From contig NZ_LMDV01000009.1 in the NCBI RefSeq assembly GCF_001425175.1, positions 684,356 to 748,355 of the forward strand: a stretch of 64,000 nt of DNA, read 5' to 3'. A program made the translations under genes and the position numbers. Shown in pieces: positions 25,112 through 33,010 of this stretch (its first letter is position 1; every line of letters starts with the position of its first letter). The notes under the pieces are model-generated. The model was given only the letters and a program-made list of their open reading frames with translations. It searched no databases and was not told the origin of the DNA. The stretch comes from Nocardioides sp. Root1257 (GTDB taxonomy: Bacteria > Actinomycetota > Actinomycetes > Propionibacteriales > Nocardioidaceae).

Positions 25112-26220
25112 CGTGAGCGGGACTCTCGGACGGACTCGCTCAGGGCCTGGGCGATCCGGTCGAGGTCGCCGTCGGTCAGGAAGGTGTGGAGCGGCAGCGT
25201 CAGGGCCTGGCGGTGCGCCTGCGTGGCGTTCGGGAACTGCTCGGCCCGGGTGCCGTAGGTGGACGCGAAGAAGGGCTGCAGGTGCATGCCGTAGGTGCCG
25301 AGGGTCGTCTCGATCTCGCGACGTGCCATGGCGTCGATGACGGCGTCCCGGTCGACGGCGGGATCCAGCGTGACGACGTAGGACTGGTAGGTGTGCGTCA
25401 GCCCCTCCGGCACCCGGGGCGGCTCGACGTCCGGAACCGTCTCGAGCCGGGCCGTCAGCTGGTCGGCCAGGCGGCGCCGGTCCCGCAGGATGTCGTCGAG
25501 GCGACCCATCTGGACGACGCCGATCGCCGACAGGACGTCGCTCAGCCGGTAGTTGAAGCCGGCGTCCACGAAGGACAGGTAGCGCTCACCGCGGACGCTG
25601 CCGTGGGTGCGGAGCACGGCGGCCCGGGCGGCCAGCTCGGCGTCGGAGGTGGTGATCATGCCGCCCTCGCCCGTGGTGATCACCTTGCGTGGGTGGAAGG
25701 AGAAGACTCCGGCGTCGCCCAGGGCGCCGACGGCGCGGCCGCGGTACGTCGCGCCGAGAGCGCACGCCGCGTCCTCCAGGACGGGGACCCCGGCGGAGCG
25801 GGCCACCTCGCAGATCGGGTCCATGTCGGCACAGAGGCCGAAGGCGTGGACGGGCATGATCGCCTTCGTGCGCGGGGTGATCGCGTCCGCGCAGGCGCCG
25901 GGCAGCAGGTTGAACGTCGCGGCGTCGATGTCCGCGAAGACGGGGACCGCCCCGAGCTGGACCACGACGTTCGCCGTGGCCGGGAAGCTGAACGCCGGCA
26001 GGACGACCTCGTCGCCCGCCCCGACGCCCATGGCCTTCAGCGCCAGGTGCAGGCCGGTCGTGGCGGAGCTGGTCGCGAAGGCGTGGTCGGTGCCGACACG
26101 GCCCTTGACCAGCTCCTCGAACCTGACGGTCACCGGGCCCTGGGTGAGGTTGCCGGTGCCGAGCACGGCGGCGATCGCGTCGACCTCCTCCTGCCCGGTG
26201 ACCGGGATGGCCAGCCTCAT
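25108..26220 (-). CDS. DegT/DnrJ/EryC1/StrS aminotransferase (second copy)
   Basis: The protein has 370 residues and a type I PLP fold. GTGNLTQGP near the N-terminus, FADIDAATFNL, VLEDAACALGA and FSFHPRKVITTGEGG (PLP-Lys about 179) are diagnostic. It is coupled by overlap to both neighbours (ATGA with the SDR, GTGA with the flippase). It is distinct from the WbpE-like enzyme at 29561. A 4-amination of a keto-sugar made by the FlaA1-type dehydratase is a plausible role; the substrate is inferred. Confidence 0.88.
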   Translation of the reverse strand: MRLAIPVTGQEEVDAIAAVLGTGNLTQGPVTVRFEELVKGRVGTDHAFATSSATTGLHLALKAMGVGAGDEVVLPAFSFPATANVVVQLGAVPVFADIDAATFNLLPGACADAITPRTKAIMPVHAFGLCADMDPICEVARSAGVPVLEDAACALGATYRGRAVGALGDAGVFSFHPRKVITTGEGGMITTSDAELAARAAVLRTHGSVRGERYLSFVDAGFNYRLSDVLSAIGVVQMGRLDDILRDRRRLADQLTARLETVPDVEPPRVPEGLTHTYQSYVVTLDPAVDRDAVIDAMARREIETTLGTYGMHLQPFFASTYGTRAEQFPNATQAHRQALTLPLHTFLTDGDLDRIAQALSESVRESRSR

Positions 26221-27182
26221 GACAGGAGGGCCCGGTAGTACTCCACCGTCTCCTTGAGGCTCTGGTCGCTCACCGGCTCGATGGTGATGCCCACCAGGTC
26301 CTGGAGCTTGCGCGGGTCCGCGATATGCCTCCGGACGTCGCCCGGCCGGGGGTCGGTGTGGACGATCGGGTGGTCGGGAGCATCGAGCAGGAGGAGCAGC
26401 CGCCGCACCAGGTCGTTCATCGACGTCTCCACCCCGGACGCGAGGTTCAGCACCTGGCGGTGGGCGCGCGGCTCGTCGTACACCTTCACGACTGCGTCGG
26501 CGGTGTGGGGCGCGAAGATGATGTCGCGCGTCTGCTCGCCGTCGCCGTAGATCTCGATCGGCTCCCCGCTCAGCACCTTGCGGACCACGATCGGGATGAT
26601 GCCCGCGTAGCTGCCGAGGTTCTGCCGAGGGCCGACGTTGTTGAAGGGCCGCAGGACCGTCGCGTCGATGCCGAACGTCTCCACGTAGGAGTGGATGATG
26701 TGGTCGCCGGCGGACTTGCTGGCGGCGTACGGCGTGATCGCGTCGTGCGGGTGGTCCTCGTCCATGGGGGAGTACCGGGCGGAGCCGTAGGCCTCCGAGC
26801 TGGAGATGTGGACGAGCCGCTCGATCATCTCGCGGCGGGCGATCTCGCAGAACGTCGTGACGATGCCGACGTTGGTCGTGACCGTCCAGCTCGGGTAGTC
26901 GAGGGACGTGGGCAGCGGGACCACGGCGAAGTCGAAGACGACCTCGACGTCGTGGGTGGTGACGACGTCCTGCATGGCGGCGAGGTCGGCCGCGTCCAGG
27001 CGGATCACCTCGATGTCGGGCCGCACCTCCAGGGCGTCCTGCAGGTTGCGCATCGAGCCCAGGAAGAAGTTGTCGACCACCGTCACCCGCGACGGCTCTT
27101 CACGGATCAGCCGATCCACGAAGTGGCTGCCGATGAAGCCGGCGCCTCCGGTCACGAGGACGGACTTGTCAGTCAGGTTCAT
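26217..27182 (-). CDS. NAD-dependent sugar epimerase/dehydratase (extended SDR)
   Basis: The protein has 321 residues. Loop VLVTGGAGFIGSHFV (NAD binding), catalytic SSSEAYG and PYAASK (Tyr about 152, Lys about 156), and RPFNNVGPRQNLGSYAGIIP are standard for UDP-glucose 4-epimerase / dTDP-glucose 4,6-dehydratase relatives. The start is 82 bp downstream of the next gene's stop, one of the few gaps in this operon. It overlaps the second aminotransferase by 4 bp, so the two probably act in sequence on one sugar nucleotide. Confidence 0.85.
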   Translation of the reverse strand: MNLTDKSVLVTGGAGFIGSHFVDRLIREEPSRVTVVDNFFLGSMRNLQDALEVRPDIEVIRLDAADLAAMQDVVTTHDVEVVFDFAVVPLPTSLDYPSWTVTTNVGIVTTFCEIARREMIERLVHISSSEAYGSARYSPMDEDHPHDAITPYAASKSAGDHIIHSYVETFGIDATVLRPFNNVGPRQNLGSYAGIIPIVVRKVLSGEPIEIYGDGEQTRDIIFAPHTADAVVKVYDEPRAHRQVLNLASGVETSMNDLVRRLLLLLDAPDHPIVHTDPRPGDVRRHIADPRKLQDLVGITIEPVSDQSLKETVEYYRALLS

Positions 27183-27264
27183 CAGGCTTCTCCGTGTGCT
27201 TGTACTAGGTCCGGCGTCGGCGCGTCTCCGCGCGGTCGGCCGCTGCTCGGGCAGTGGGTCGGCG

Positions 27265-28560
27265 TCATGTCGTCGAGACCCCCAGCTGGATGAACGTGGT
27301 GCCGCTCCAGCGGCTGGGATCGAGGACCCGCCGGCCGTCGACGACCACCCGGACCCCGGGGAACCCGGCGGAGTCGAGGTCGGCGTACGCCCGGTGGTCG
27401 GCCTGGACCACGACGGCGTCCACCGGGGACTGGCCGTCCCAGGGGTCCAGGCCCAGCTTGCGGAGCTCGTCGGCCGAGAAGAGCGGGTCCTGGACCAGGG
27501 GGACGGCGCCGCGCTTGATGAGGGCGTCGACCGTGTCGAAGACCCCGGAGACCGCCGTCTCCTTCACCCCGCCGCGGTACGCCGCGCCCAGCACGACGAC
27601 GCGCGCGTCGGTCAGGTCGCCGTACGCCTGGGCGAGGAGGCCGATCGTGTGCTCGGGCATCGTCGCGTTGAACTCGCGTGCGGTCCGGACGATCGAGGCG
27701 TCCGGGTCGGTGGAGAGGTAGAGCCTCGGGTAGACGGGGATGCAGTGCCCGCCCACGGCGATGCCGGGCCGGTGGATGTGGCTGTAGGGCTGGCTGTTGG
27801 CGGCCTCGATGACGCGGTGGATGTCGATCCCCGCACTCTCCGCGAACACGGCGAACTGGTTCGCGAGGCCGATGTTCACGTCGCGGTAGGTCGTCTCGGC
27901 CAGCTTGGCGAGCTCGGCGGCCTCGGGAGCGCCCAGGTCCCACACGCCGTTGGCGCGGGCCAGGTCGGACCGCTCGTCGAACTCCAGGACGGACTCGTAG
28001 AAGTCGCGGGCGACCCGGGCACCCTCCTCGCCGAGGGCGCCGATCAGCTTGGGGTACTTGCGCAGGTCGGCGAAGACGCGCCCGGTGAGCACCCGCTCGG
28101 GCGAGTAGACGAGGTGGAAGTCGCGACCTTGCACGAGCCCGCTGCCGGTCTCGAGAGCGGGCAGCCACCGGGTCCGGGTGGTCCCGACCGGCAACGTGGT
28201 CTCGTAGATGACCAGGGTGTCCGAGGTCAGGTGGCGGCCGATGTCGCTCGTCGCCGAGTCCATCGCCACGAAGTTGGGTCGGCCCTCGCCGTCCACGAGG
28301 AGCGGGACCACGACCACGACGGCGTCCGCCTCCGGGATCGCCGCGGCGTAGTCGGTGGTGGCGACCAGTGCGCCCGTCGGGACCAAGCGGGCCAGGTGCT
28401 CGGCCAGGTGCGCCTCGCCGGGGAAGGGCTCCTGCCCCGCGTTGATGAGTGCGACGACGTCGGCGTTCACGTCGACGCCGACGACCTGGTGGCCGCGGTC
28501 GGCGTACTGGGCAGCGAGCGGCAGGCCGATCTTGCCCATGCCGATGACGGCGATCCTCAT
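27265..28560 (-). CDS. UDP-HexNAc 6-dehydrogenase (WbpA/WbpO/WecC family)
   Basis: The protein has 431 residues. The NAD loop is MRIAVIGMGKIGLPLA and the catalytic Cys is in AVGGHCIPVYP (about residue 273). YSPERVLTG and AETTYRDVNIGLANQFA are family blocks. It oxidises C6 of UDP-GlcNAc or UDP-ManNAc to a uronate. Position directly upstream in a WbpB/E/D-like set suggests UDP-GlcNAc to UDP-GlcNAcA. The ATG at 28560 overlaps the 3-dehydrogenase stop by 4 bp; the longer open frame upstream is only overlap with that gene. Confidence 0.9.
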   Translation of the reverse strand: MRIAVIGMGKIGLPLAAQYADRGHQVVGVDVNADVVALINAGQEPFPGEAHLAEHLARLVPTGALVATTDYAAAIPEADAVVVVVPLLVDGEGRPNFVAMDSATSDIGRHLTSDTLVIYETTLPVGTTRTRWLPALETGSGLVQGRDFHLVYSPERVLTGRVFADLRKYPKLIGALGEEGARVARDFYESVLEFDERSDLARANGVWDLGAPEAAELAKLAETTYRDVNIGLANQFAVFAESAGIDIHRVIEAANSQPYSHIHRPGIAVGGHCIPVYPRLYLSTDPDASIVRTAREFNATMPEHTIGLLAQAYGDLTDARVVVLGAAYRGGVKETAVSGVFDTVDALIKRGAVPLVQDPLFSADELRKLGLDPWDGQSPVDAVVVQADHRAYADLDSAGFPGVRVVVDGRRVLDPSRWSGTTFIQLGVSTT

Positions 28561-29561
28561 GCCAGCACCTCGCTGACCTCGACCGTGCGTCCCTCCTGCG
28601 CGGAGCGGAGGCAGGCGTCGGCGACGGCGACGGTGCGGAGGCCCTCGCGCATCGTCACGACCTTGTCGGACACGCCCAGCACGGCGTCGCGGAAGTGCTC
28701 GTGCTGCACCCGCAGCGGCTCCGGCTTCGGGATCGCGAACCGGGTGCTGTTGCCCTCGGTGACGCCGCGGAACGTCGCGACCTGGTCCCACTCGGTGCGG
28801 ATCAGGCCGTTCTCGTGGAAGGTGAGGTCGCCGGTGAGGGTGTCGGCGACGAATGCGCCCCGCTCACCGGTCACCACGGTCACCCGCTCCTTGAGCGGGG
28901 AGAGCCAGTTGACGAGGTGGCTGACGACGGTGCCGTCCTCCATCTGGGCGGTGACCGAGATCAGGTCCTCGTGCATGCGGCCGGACTTGTGGGCGCTGTG
29001 GGCCGAGACGCTGCGGTACTGCGAGCGGATCACCCAGGCGGTCAGGTCGATGTCGTGGGTGGCCAGGTCCTTCACGACCCCCACGTCGGCGATGCGGTGG
29101 GGGAACGGGCCCTGCCGGCGGGTCGCGACCTGGTAGATCTCGCCGAGGTCGCCGTGGTCCAGACGCTCCCGCAGCGCGAGCAGCGCGGGGTTGCAGCGCT
29201 CGATGTGACCGACGGCGTTGACCAGCCCGGCACCCTCGAAGGCGTCGACGAGCTGCTGGGACTCGTGGGCGTCGGTGGCGAGGGGCTTCTCGATCAGGGT
29301 CGGGATCCCGGCCGCGGCGAGCTCGAGGCCGGCGCTCAGGTGGAAGCCCGTGGGCGTGGCCACGACGGCCATGTCGATGCCGCGCTCGACCATCTCGGTC
29401 ACCGTGTCGACGACCGGGGTGGCACCGGCGGCCCGGTGCGGGTCACCGGCGGGGTCGGCGATCGCGACCAGTCGGGCCCCGTCGAGCGAGGACAGGACGC
29501 GGGCGTGGTTGCGCCCCATCATCCCGATCCCGACCAGGCCGACGCGCAGGGTCTCGCTCAT
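28557..29561 (-). CDS. Gfo/Idh/MocA oxidoreductase, UDP-GlcNAcA 3-dehydrogenase (WbpB-like)
   Basis: The protein has 334 residues. The N-terminal Rossmann domain is VGLVGIGMMGRNHARVL with the family motif LIEKPLA. The C-terminal domain has KDLATHDIDLTAWV. WbpB/WlbA oxidises C3 of UDP-GlcNAcA to a 3-keto sugar for transamination by WbpE. It is coupled by overlap at both ends (ATGA, TGATG). The ATG at 29561 sits on the upstream stop, so the longer frame reaching 29654 is discarded. Pathway assignment rests on neighbours and family. Confidence 0.85.
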   Translation of the reverse strand: MSETLRVGLVGIGMMGRNHARVLSSLDGARLVAIADPAGDPHRAAGATPVVDTVTEMVERGIDMAVVATPTGFHLSAGLELAAAGIPTLIEKPLATDAHESQQLVDAFEGAGLVNAVGHIERCNPALLALRERLDHGDLGEIYQVATRRQGPFPHRIADVGVVKDLATHDIDLTAWVIRSQYRSVSAHSAHKSGRMHEDLISVTAQMEDGTVVSHLVNWLSPLKERVTVVTGERGAFVADTLTGDLTFHENGLIRTEWDQVATFRGVTEGNSTRFAIPKPEPLRVQHEHFRDAVLGVSDKVVTMREGLRTVAVADACLRSAQEGRTVEVSEVLA

Positions 29562-30655
29562 CAGCTGCCCGCCTTCGCCAGCGCGTTGACGGCCGTCACG
29601 ATGCGGTCCAGGTCGTCGTCGCTCAGGGACGGGTGCACCGGGAGCGACAGGCACTCCCGGGCCGCGGCCTCGGTCGCCGGAAGGTCGACCGCCGCCTGGA
29701 ACGGGGCGAGGCGGTGGTTCGGGACGGGGTAGAACATGCCCGAGCCGACGGCGTACTCGTCCTTGAGGGCCGCCGCGAAGCGGTCCCGGTCCTCGGCCAC
29801 CCGCACGGTGTACTGGTGGTAGACGTGCACGGCGCCGTCGGTCACCGGAGGTGTCGTCACGCCGTCCAGGCGGGCGGAGAGGTACGCCGCGTTCGACCGG
29901 CGCCGGTCGGTCCAGGCATCGACCTTCGTGAGCTGCACCCGGCCGATGGCCGCGTGGATGTCCGTCATCCGGTTGTTGAGGCCGACGACCTCGTTCTCGT
30001 ACTGGCGCTGCATGCCCTGGTTCCGGTAGAGCCGCATCAGTCGCTCGAGCTCCGGGTCCGCCACCGACACCATGCCGCCCTCGCCGGAGGTCATGTTCTT
30101 GGTCGGGTAGAGGGAGAACATCGCGAAGTCGCCGAACGCACCGACGGGCGTCCCGTCGAGCGAGGCGCCGTGCGCCTGCGCGGCGTCCTCGAAGATGCGC
30201 AGCCCGTGGGCCTCGGCGACGCGGCGCAGGCCGTGCATGTCGGCGGGGTGGCCGTAGAGGTGCACCGGCATGATCGCGACGGTGCGCGGGGTGATGGCGG
30301 CCTCGACGCTGGCGGGGTCGAGGCAGAAGCTGTCGGGGTCGATGTCGGCGAAGACGGGGGTCGCGCCGGTCAGTGCCACCGAGTTGGCGGTCGCCGCGAA
30401 GGTGAAGGACGGGACGATGACCTCGTCGCCGGCCTTGACGCCCGCAGCGAGCAGCCCGAGGTGCAGGCCCGAGGTCCCCGAGTTCACCGCGACGCAGGCG
30501 CGCCCCAGACCGAAGTGCTCCGCGAACTCCTGCTCGAAGGCCGCGACCTCCGGCCCCTGCGCGAGCATGCCGCTGCGCATGACGCGATCCACGGCGGCGC
30601 GCTCCTCGTCACCGATGATCGGCTTCGCGGGCGGGATGAAGTCACTCATGGTCAT
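29561..30655 (-). CDS. DegT/DnrJ aminotransferase, WbpE/WlbC-like
   Basis: The protein has 364 residues. PLP-Lys about 186 is in FSLYPTKNMTSGEGG. SGMLAQGPEV and NSGTSGLHLGLLAAG are typical of WbpE-type 3-aminotransferases. It would convert UDP-3-keto-GlcNAcA to the 3-amino form using glutamate. The ATG at 30655 shares one base with the acetyltransferase stop (TGATG); a second ATG two codons later is also possible. The order acetyltransferase, aminotransferase, 3-dehydrogenase, 6-dehydrogenase is a compact pathway block. Confidence 0.88.
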   Translation of the reverse strand: MTMSDFIPPAKPIIGDEERAAVDRVMRSGMLAQGPEVAAFEQEFAEHFGLGRACVAVNSGTSGLHLGLLAAGVKAGDEVIVPSFTFAATANSVALTGATPVFADIDPDSFCLDPASVEAAITPRTVAIMPVHLYGHPADMHGLRRVAEAHGLRIFEDAAQAHGASLDGTPVGAFGDFAMFSLYPTKNMTSGEGGMVSVADPELERLMRLYRNQGMQRQYENEVVGLNNRMTDIHAAIGRVQLTKVDAWTDRRRSNAAYLSARLDGVTTPPVTDGAVHVYHQYTVRVAEDRDRFAAALKDEYAVGSGMFYPVPNHRLAPFQAAVDLPATEAAARECLSLPVHPSLSDDDLDRIVTAVNALAKAGS

Positions 30656-31251
30656 CAACCTTCCTGGACGGTCAGCCGACTGTCGGACACGCGGTACTTC
30701 TCCTGCGTGTCGGGACAGGTCAGCAGCCCCGTGCCGTCGTCCTCGAGCCGCCGTCCGGTGCGGCCGACCCAGCCGATCTGTCGCGCCGGCACCCCGGCGA
30801 CGAGCGCGTGGTCGGGCACGTCCTTCGTCACGACCGAACCGGCCGCGACGAGCGCCCAGGCGCCGATGCGGACCGGGGCGACGCACACGGATCGCGCACC
30901 GATCGAGGCGCCGTCACCGATGACGACGCCGACCGGCTCCCAGTCGGCGGCCGACTTGACGGACCCGTCCGGGTTGACCGCGCGGGGGTAGGTGTCGTTG
31001 GTGAGCACGACGGCCGGGCCGATGAAGACGCCGTCGCCGAGCTCGGCGGGCTCGTAGACCAGCGCGTAGTTCTGGACCTTGCAGCTGTCGCCCATGCGGA
31101 CGCCGGTGCCGATGTAGGCGCCCCGGCCGATGACGCAGTCCCGTCCCAGGCTCGCGCCCTCCCGCACCTGAGCCAGGTGCCAGACGGACGACCCGTCACC
31201 GATGACCGCACCCTGGTCGACGTCGGCCGACCCGAGAATCTTCACTGGCAT
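30655..31251 (-). CDS. Left-handed beta-helix acetyltransferase, WbpD/WlbB-like
   Basis: The protein has 198 residues of hexapeptide repeats. Blocks IGDGSSVWHLAQV, IGRGAYIGTGVRMGD, CKVQNYALVYEPAELGDGVFIGP and GSVVTKDVPDHALVAGVPAR match the WbpD/WlbB family, which N-acetylates the 3-amino group of UDP-GlcNAc3NA. The ATG at 31251 has GGAAAG 7 nt upstream and is preferred to the GTG at 31266. It is the first gene of the long minus-strand operon. The C-terminus carries CPDTQEKYRV, possibly a small metal-binding tail. Confidence 0.9.
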   Translation of the reverse strand: MPVKILGSADVDQGAVIGDGSSVWHLAQVREGASLGRDCVIGRGAYIGTGVRMGDSCKVQNYALVYEPAELGDGVFIGPAVVLTNDTYPRAVNPDGSVKSAADWEPVGVVIGDGASIGARSVCVAPVRIGAWALVAAGSVVTKDVPDHALVAGVPARQIGWVGRTGRRLEDDGTGLLTCPDTQEKYRVSDSRLTVQEG

Positions 31252-31457
31252 GCGAGCACTTTCCACGTGTCTGGTCGGCGCGCAATCAGCCGAGATGGTA
31301 TCGAAGAGGTCGTCTTCGGATGCACGTGCCGCTTCACAGGGTCGTGAGGCTACTCGATGCAGGTCGCGCGGCCGAAAGGCGGGCGCGCCCGCGCGTGGGA
31401 CAGACGTGTTCCGTCGAACCGGTTGCCGTCCCCGGGGACGGGGGCGAGGATGCGGCC

Positions 31458-32987
31458 GTGAACCGCGCCCGAGCAGTCATCCTTGCCCTCGCCGTCGCCC
31501 TGGCGCTCGGCACCCTGTCTCCCTCGACCGCTGACGCGGGCACCGCCGACCGTCCGGCACCCCGCGCGCAGTCCGGGCTCTCCCGGCTGCACGCCACGAC
31601 GGGGGCTCGTCCCGGGATCTTCGACGAGCACGGCGCCCGGGTGCTGCTCAGCTCGGTCAACGTGATCGGCCTCGGCGAGTACTACCAGGCCAACCCCGAC
31701 TTCGTCCCCACCGTCCCGCTGCGGCGTGCGGACTTCGCGGCGATCGCCCGGCGCGGCTTCAACTCCGTCCGGTTGGTGCTGAGCTGGTCCGCGCTCGAGC
31801 CCACCCCGGGCGCGTACGACGAGGCGTACGTCGCGAAGATCAAGAAGGCCGTACGGCGAGCCGCGGCGTACGGCCTCTACGTGGTGCTCGACATGCACCA
31901 GGACGCCTGGGGCATCGCGGTCGACACCCGCGACGGCGAGGTCTGCCCCACCGGGACCCACCCCGCCGTCGGCTGGGACGGCGCTCCGGAGTGGGCGACG
32001 ATCACCGACGGTGCGACGACCTGCCGCAACGGCGAGCGCGAGACCGCACCGGCCGTCATGCACGCCTGGGACCACTTCTACGCCGACACCGACGGCATCC
32101 AGACCCACCTGGTGCGCACCTGGCAGCGGCTGGCCCGCGACTTCGCGACGAGCCCGACGGTCGCCGGCTACGACCTGCTCAACGAGCCGGGCTTCGGCAC
32201 GAGGGCCGGCGCCGACGTCGGCGGGCTGGGCCGGTTCTACGGCCGGACGATCGCGGCGATCCGGAAGGCCGAGCGGCGGGCCGGCGGCTTCGACCACATC
32301 GTGTTCTTCGAGCCGGGGGTGCTCTGGTCGGCGCTCGGCTCGACGGAGACTCCCCGGCGCTTCACCCGGGACCCCAACATCGTCTTCGCGCCGCACATCT
32401 ACGCCGAGGGCATCTCCTACAACAGCATCGAGAGCGGCTTCGCCTCGGCGGCCGCCACCGCGGCGCGGTACGGCGTCACCGTGTGGGTCGGCGAGTGGGG
32501 CTTCTTCTCCAGCGACCCCGAGGACGACGCGGACAAGCTCGACCGCTACACCGACGCCCTCGACCAGTACGGGTGGGGCGGCGCCTGGTGGGTGTGGAAG
32601 CAGGCGTGCGGCAACCCGCACGTCATCAACAGCCCGGGCGGCATGCCGAACCCGATCTCGCAGAGCCTGGTCCGCTACACCTGCCCGGACGAGACCGCGC
32701 ACGCGCCCGCGCCGGCGTACGCCGAGCCACTGTCCCGGCCGCTGCCGCGGGCCGTCCCGGGCCGGATCACGAAGCTGAGGTCCGACGGGCGTCGCGGGAC
32801 GCTGGTGCTCGCCGGCGCGTACACCGCCACCGCCGACCGGTGCGCGCTGCGGGTCTTCGTGCCGAAGGCGTGGGCGGGCAAGCGGGTCCGCGTGCAGGGG
32901 ATCGACCGACTCCGTCGCCACCGTCAGCACGGCAACGTCGTGCTGAGCGGGTGCGTCCAGGATCGGTTCCGCCTGCGCCTGGGGTGA
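31458..32987 (+). CDS. Secreted GH5 glycoside hydrolase, endoglycoceramidase-like
   Basis: The protein has 509 residues and a signal peptide (hydrophobic VILALAVALALG, Ala-rich cleavage near residue 28). The TIM-barrel active site reads YDLLNEPGF (acid/base Glu about 243) and VWVGEWGFF (nucleophile Glu about 346), with LDMHQDAWG, the pattern of the endoglycoceramidase-like GH5 group. A C-terminal beta-type domain (about 430-509) follows. The GTG at 31458 starts the signal peptide. It could act on glycolipids or on the strain's own glycans. It stands alone, divergent from the capsule operon. Confidence 0.82.
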   Translation: MNRARAVILALAVALALGTLSPSTADAGTADRPAPRAQSGLSRLHATTGARPGIFDEHGARVLLSSVNVIGLGEYYQANPDFVPTVPLRRADFAAIARRGFNSVRLVLSWSALEPTPGAYDEAYVAKIKKAVRRAAAYGLYVVLDMHQDAWGIAVDTRDGEVCPTGTHPAVGWDGAPEWATITDGATTCRNGERETAPAVMHAWDHFYADTDGIQTHLVRTWQRLARDFATSPTVAGYDLLNEPGFGTRAGADVGGLGRFYGRTIAAIRKAERRAGGFDHIVFFEPGVLWSALGSTETPRRFTRDPNIVFAPHIYAEGISYNSIESGFASAAATAARYGVTVWVGEWGFFSSDPEDDADKLDRYTDALDQYGWGGAWWVWKQACGNPHVINSPGGMPNPISQSLVRYTCPDETAHAPAPAYAEPLSRPLPRAVPGRITKLRSDGRRGTLVLAGAYTATADRCALRVFVPKAWAGKRVRVQGIDRLRRHRQHGNVVLSGCVQDRFRLRLG

Positions 32988-32998
32988 CGCGACGCAAC

Positions 32999-33004
32999 TA
33001 GAGT
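32999..33004 (+). promoter_or_regulatory. -10 box TAGAGT, leaderless start
   Basis: TAGAGT ends 6 nt before the ATG at 33011, with no ribosome site between. This suggests a leaderless transcript, despite only 23 bp separating the gene from the preceding hydrolase. Confidence 0.5.
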
Positions 33005-33010
33005 CGGACC

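Noticed and set aside
27183..27264. Possible regulatory element between the SDR and dehydrogenase genes
   Set aside because: The 82-bp gap shows no dyad, promoter-like box or repeat that stands out.
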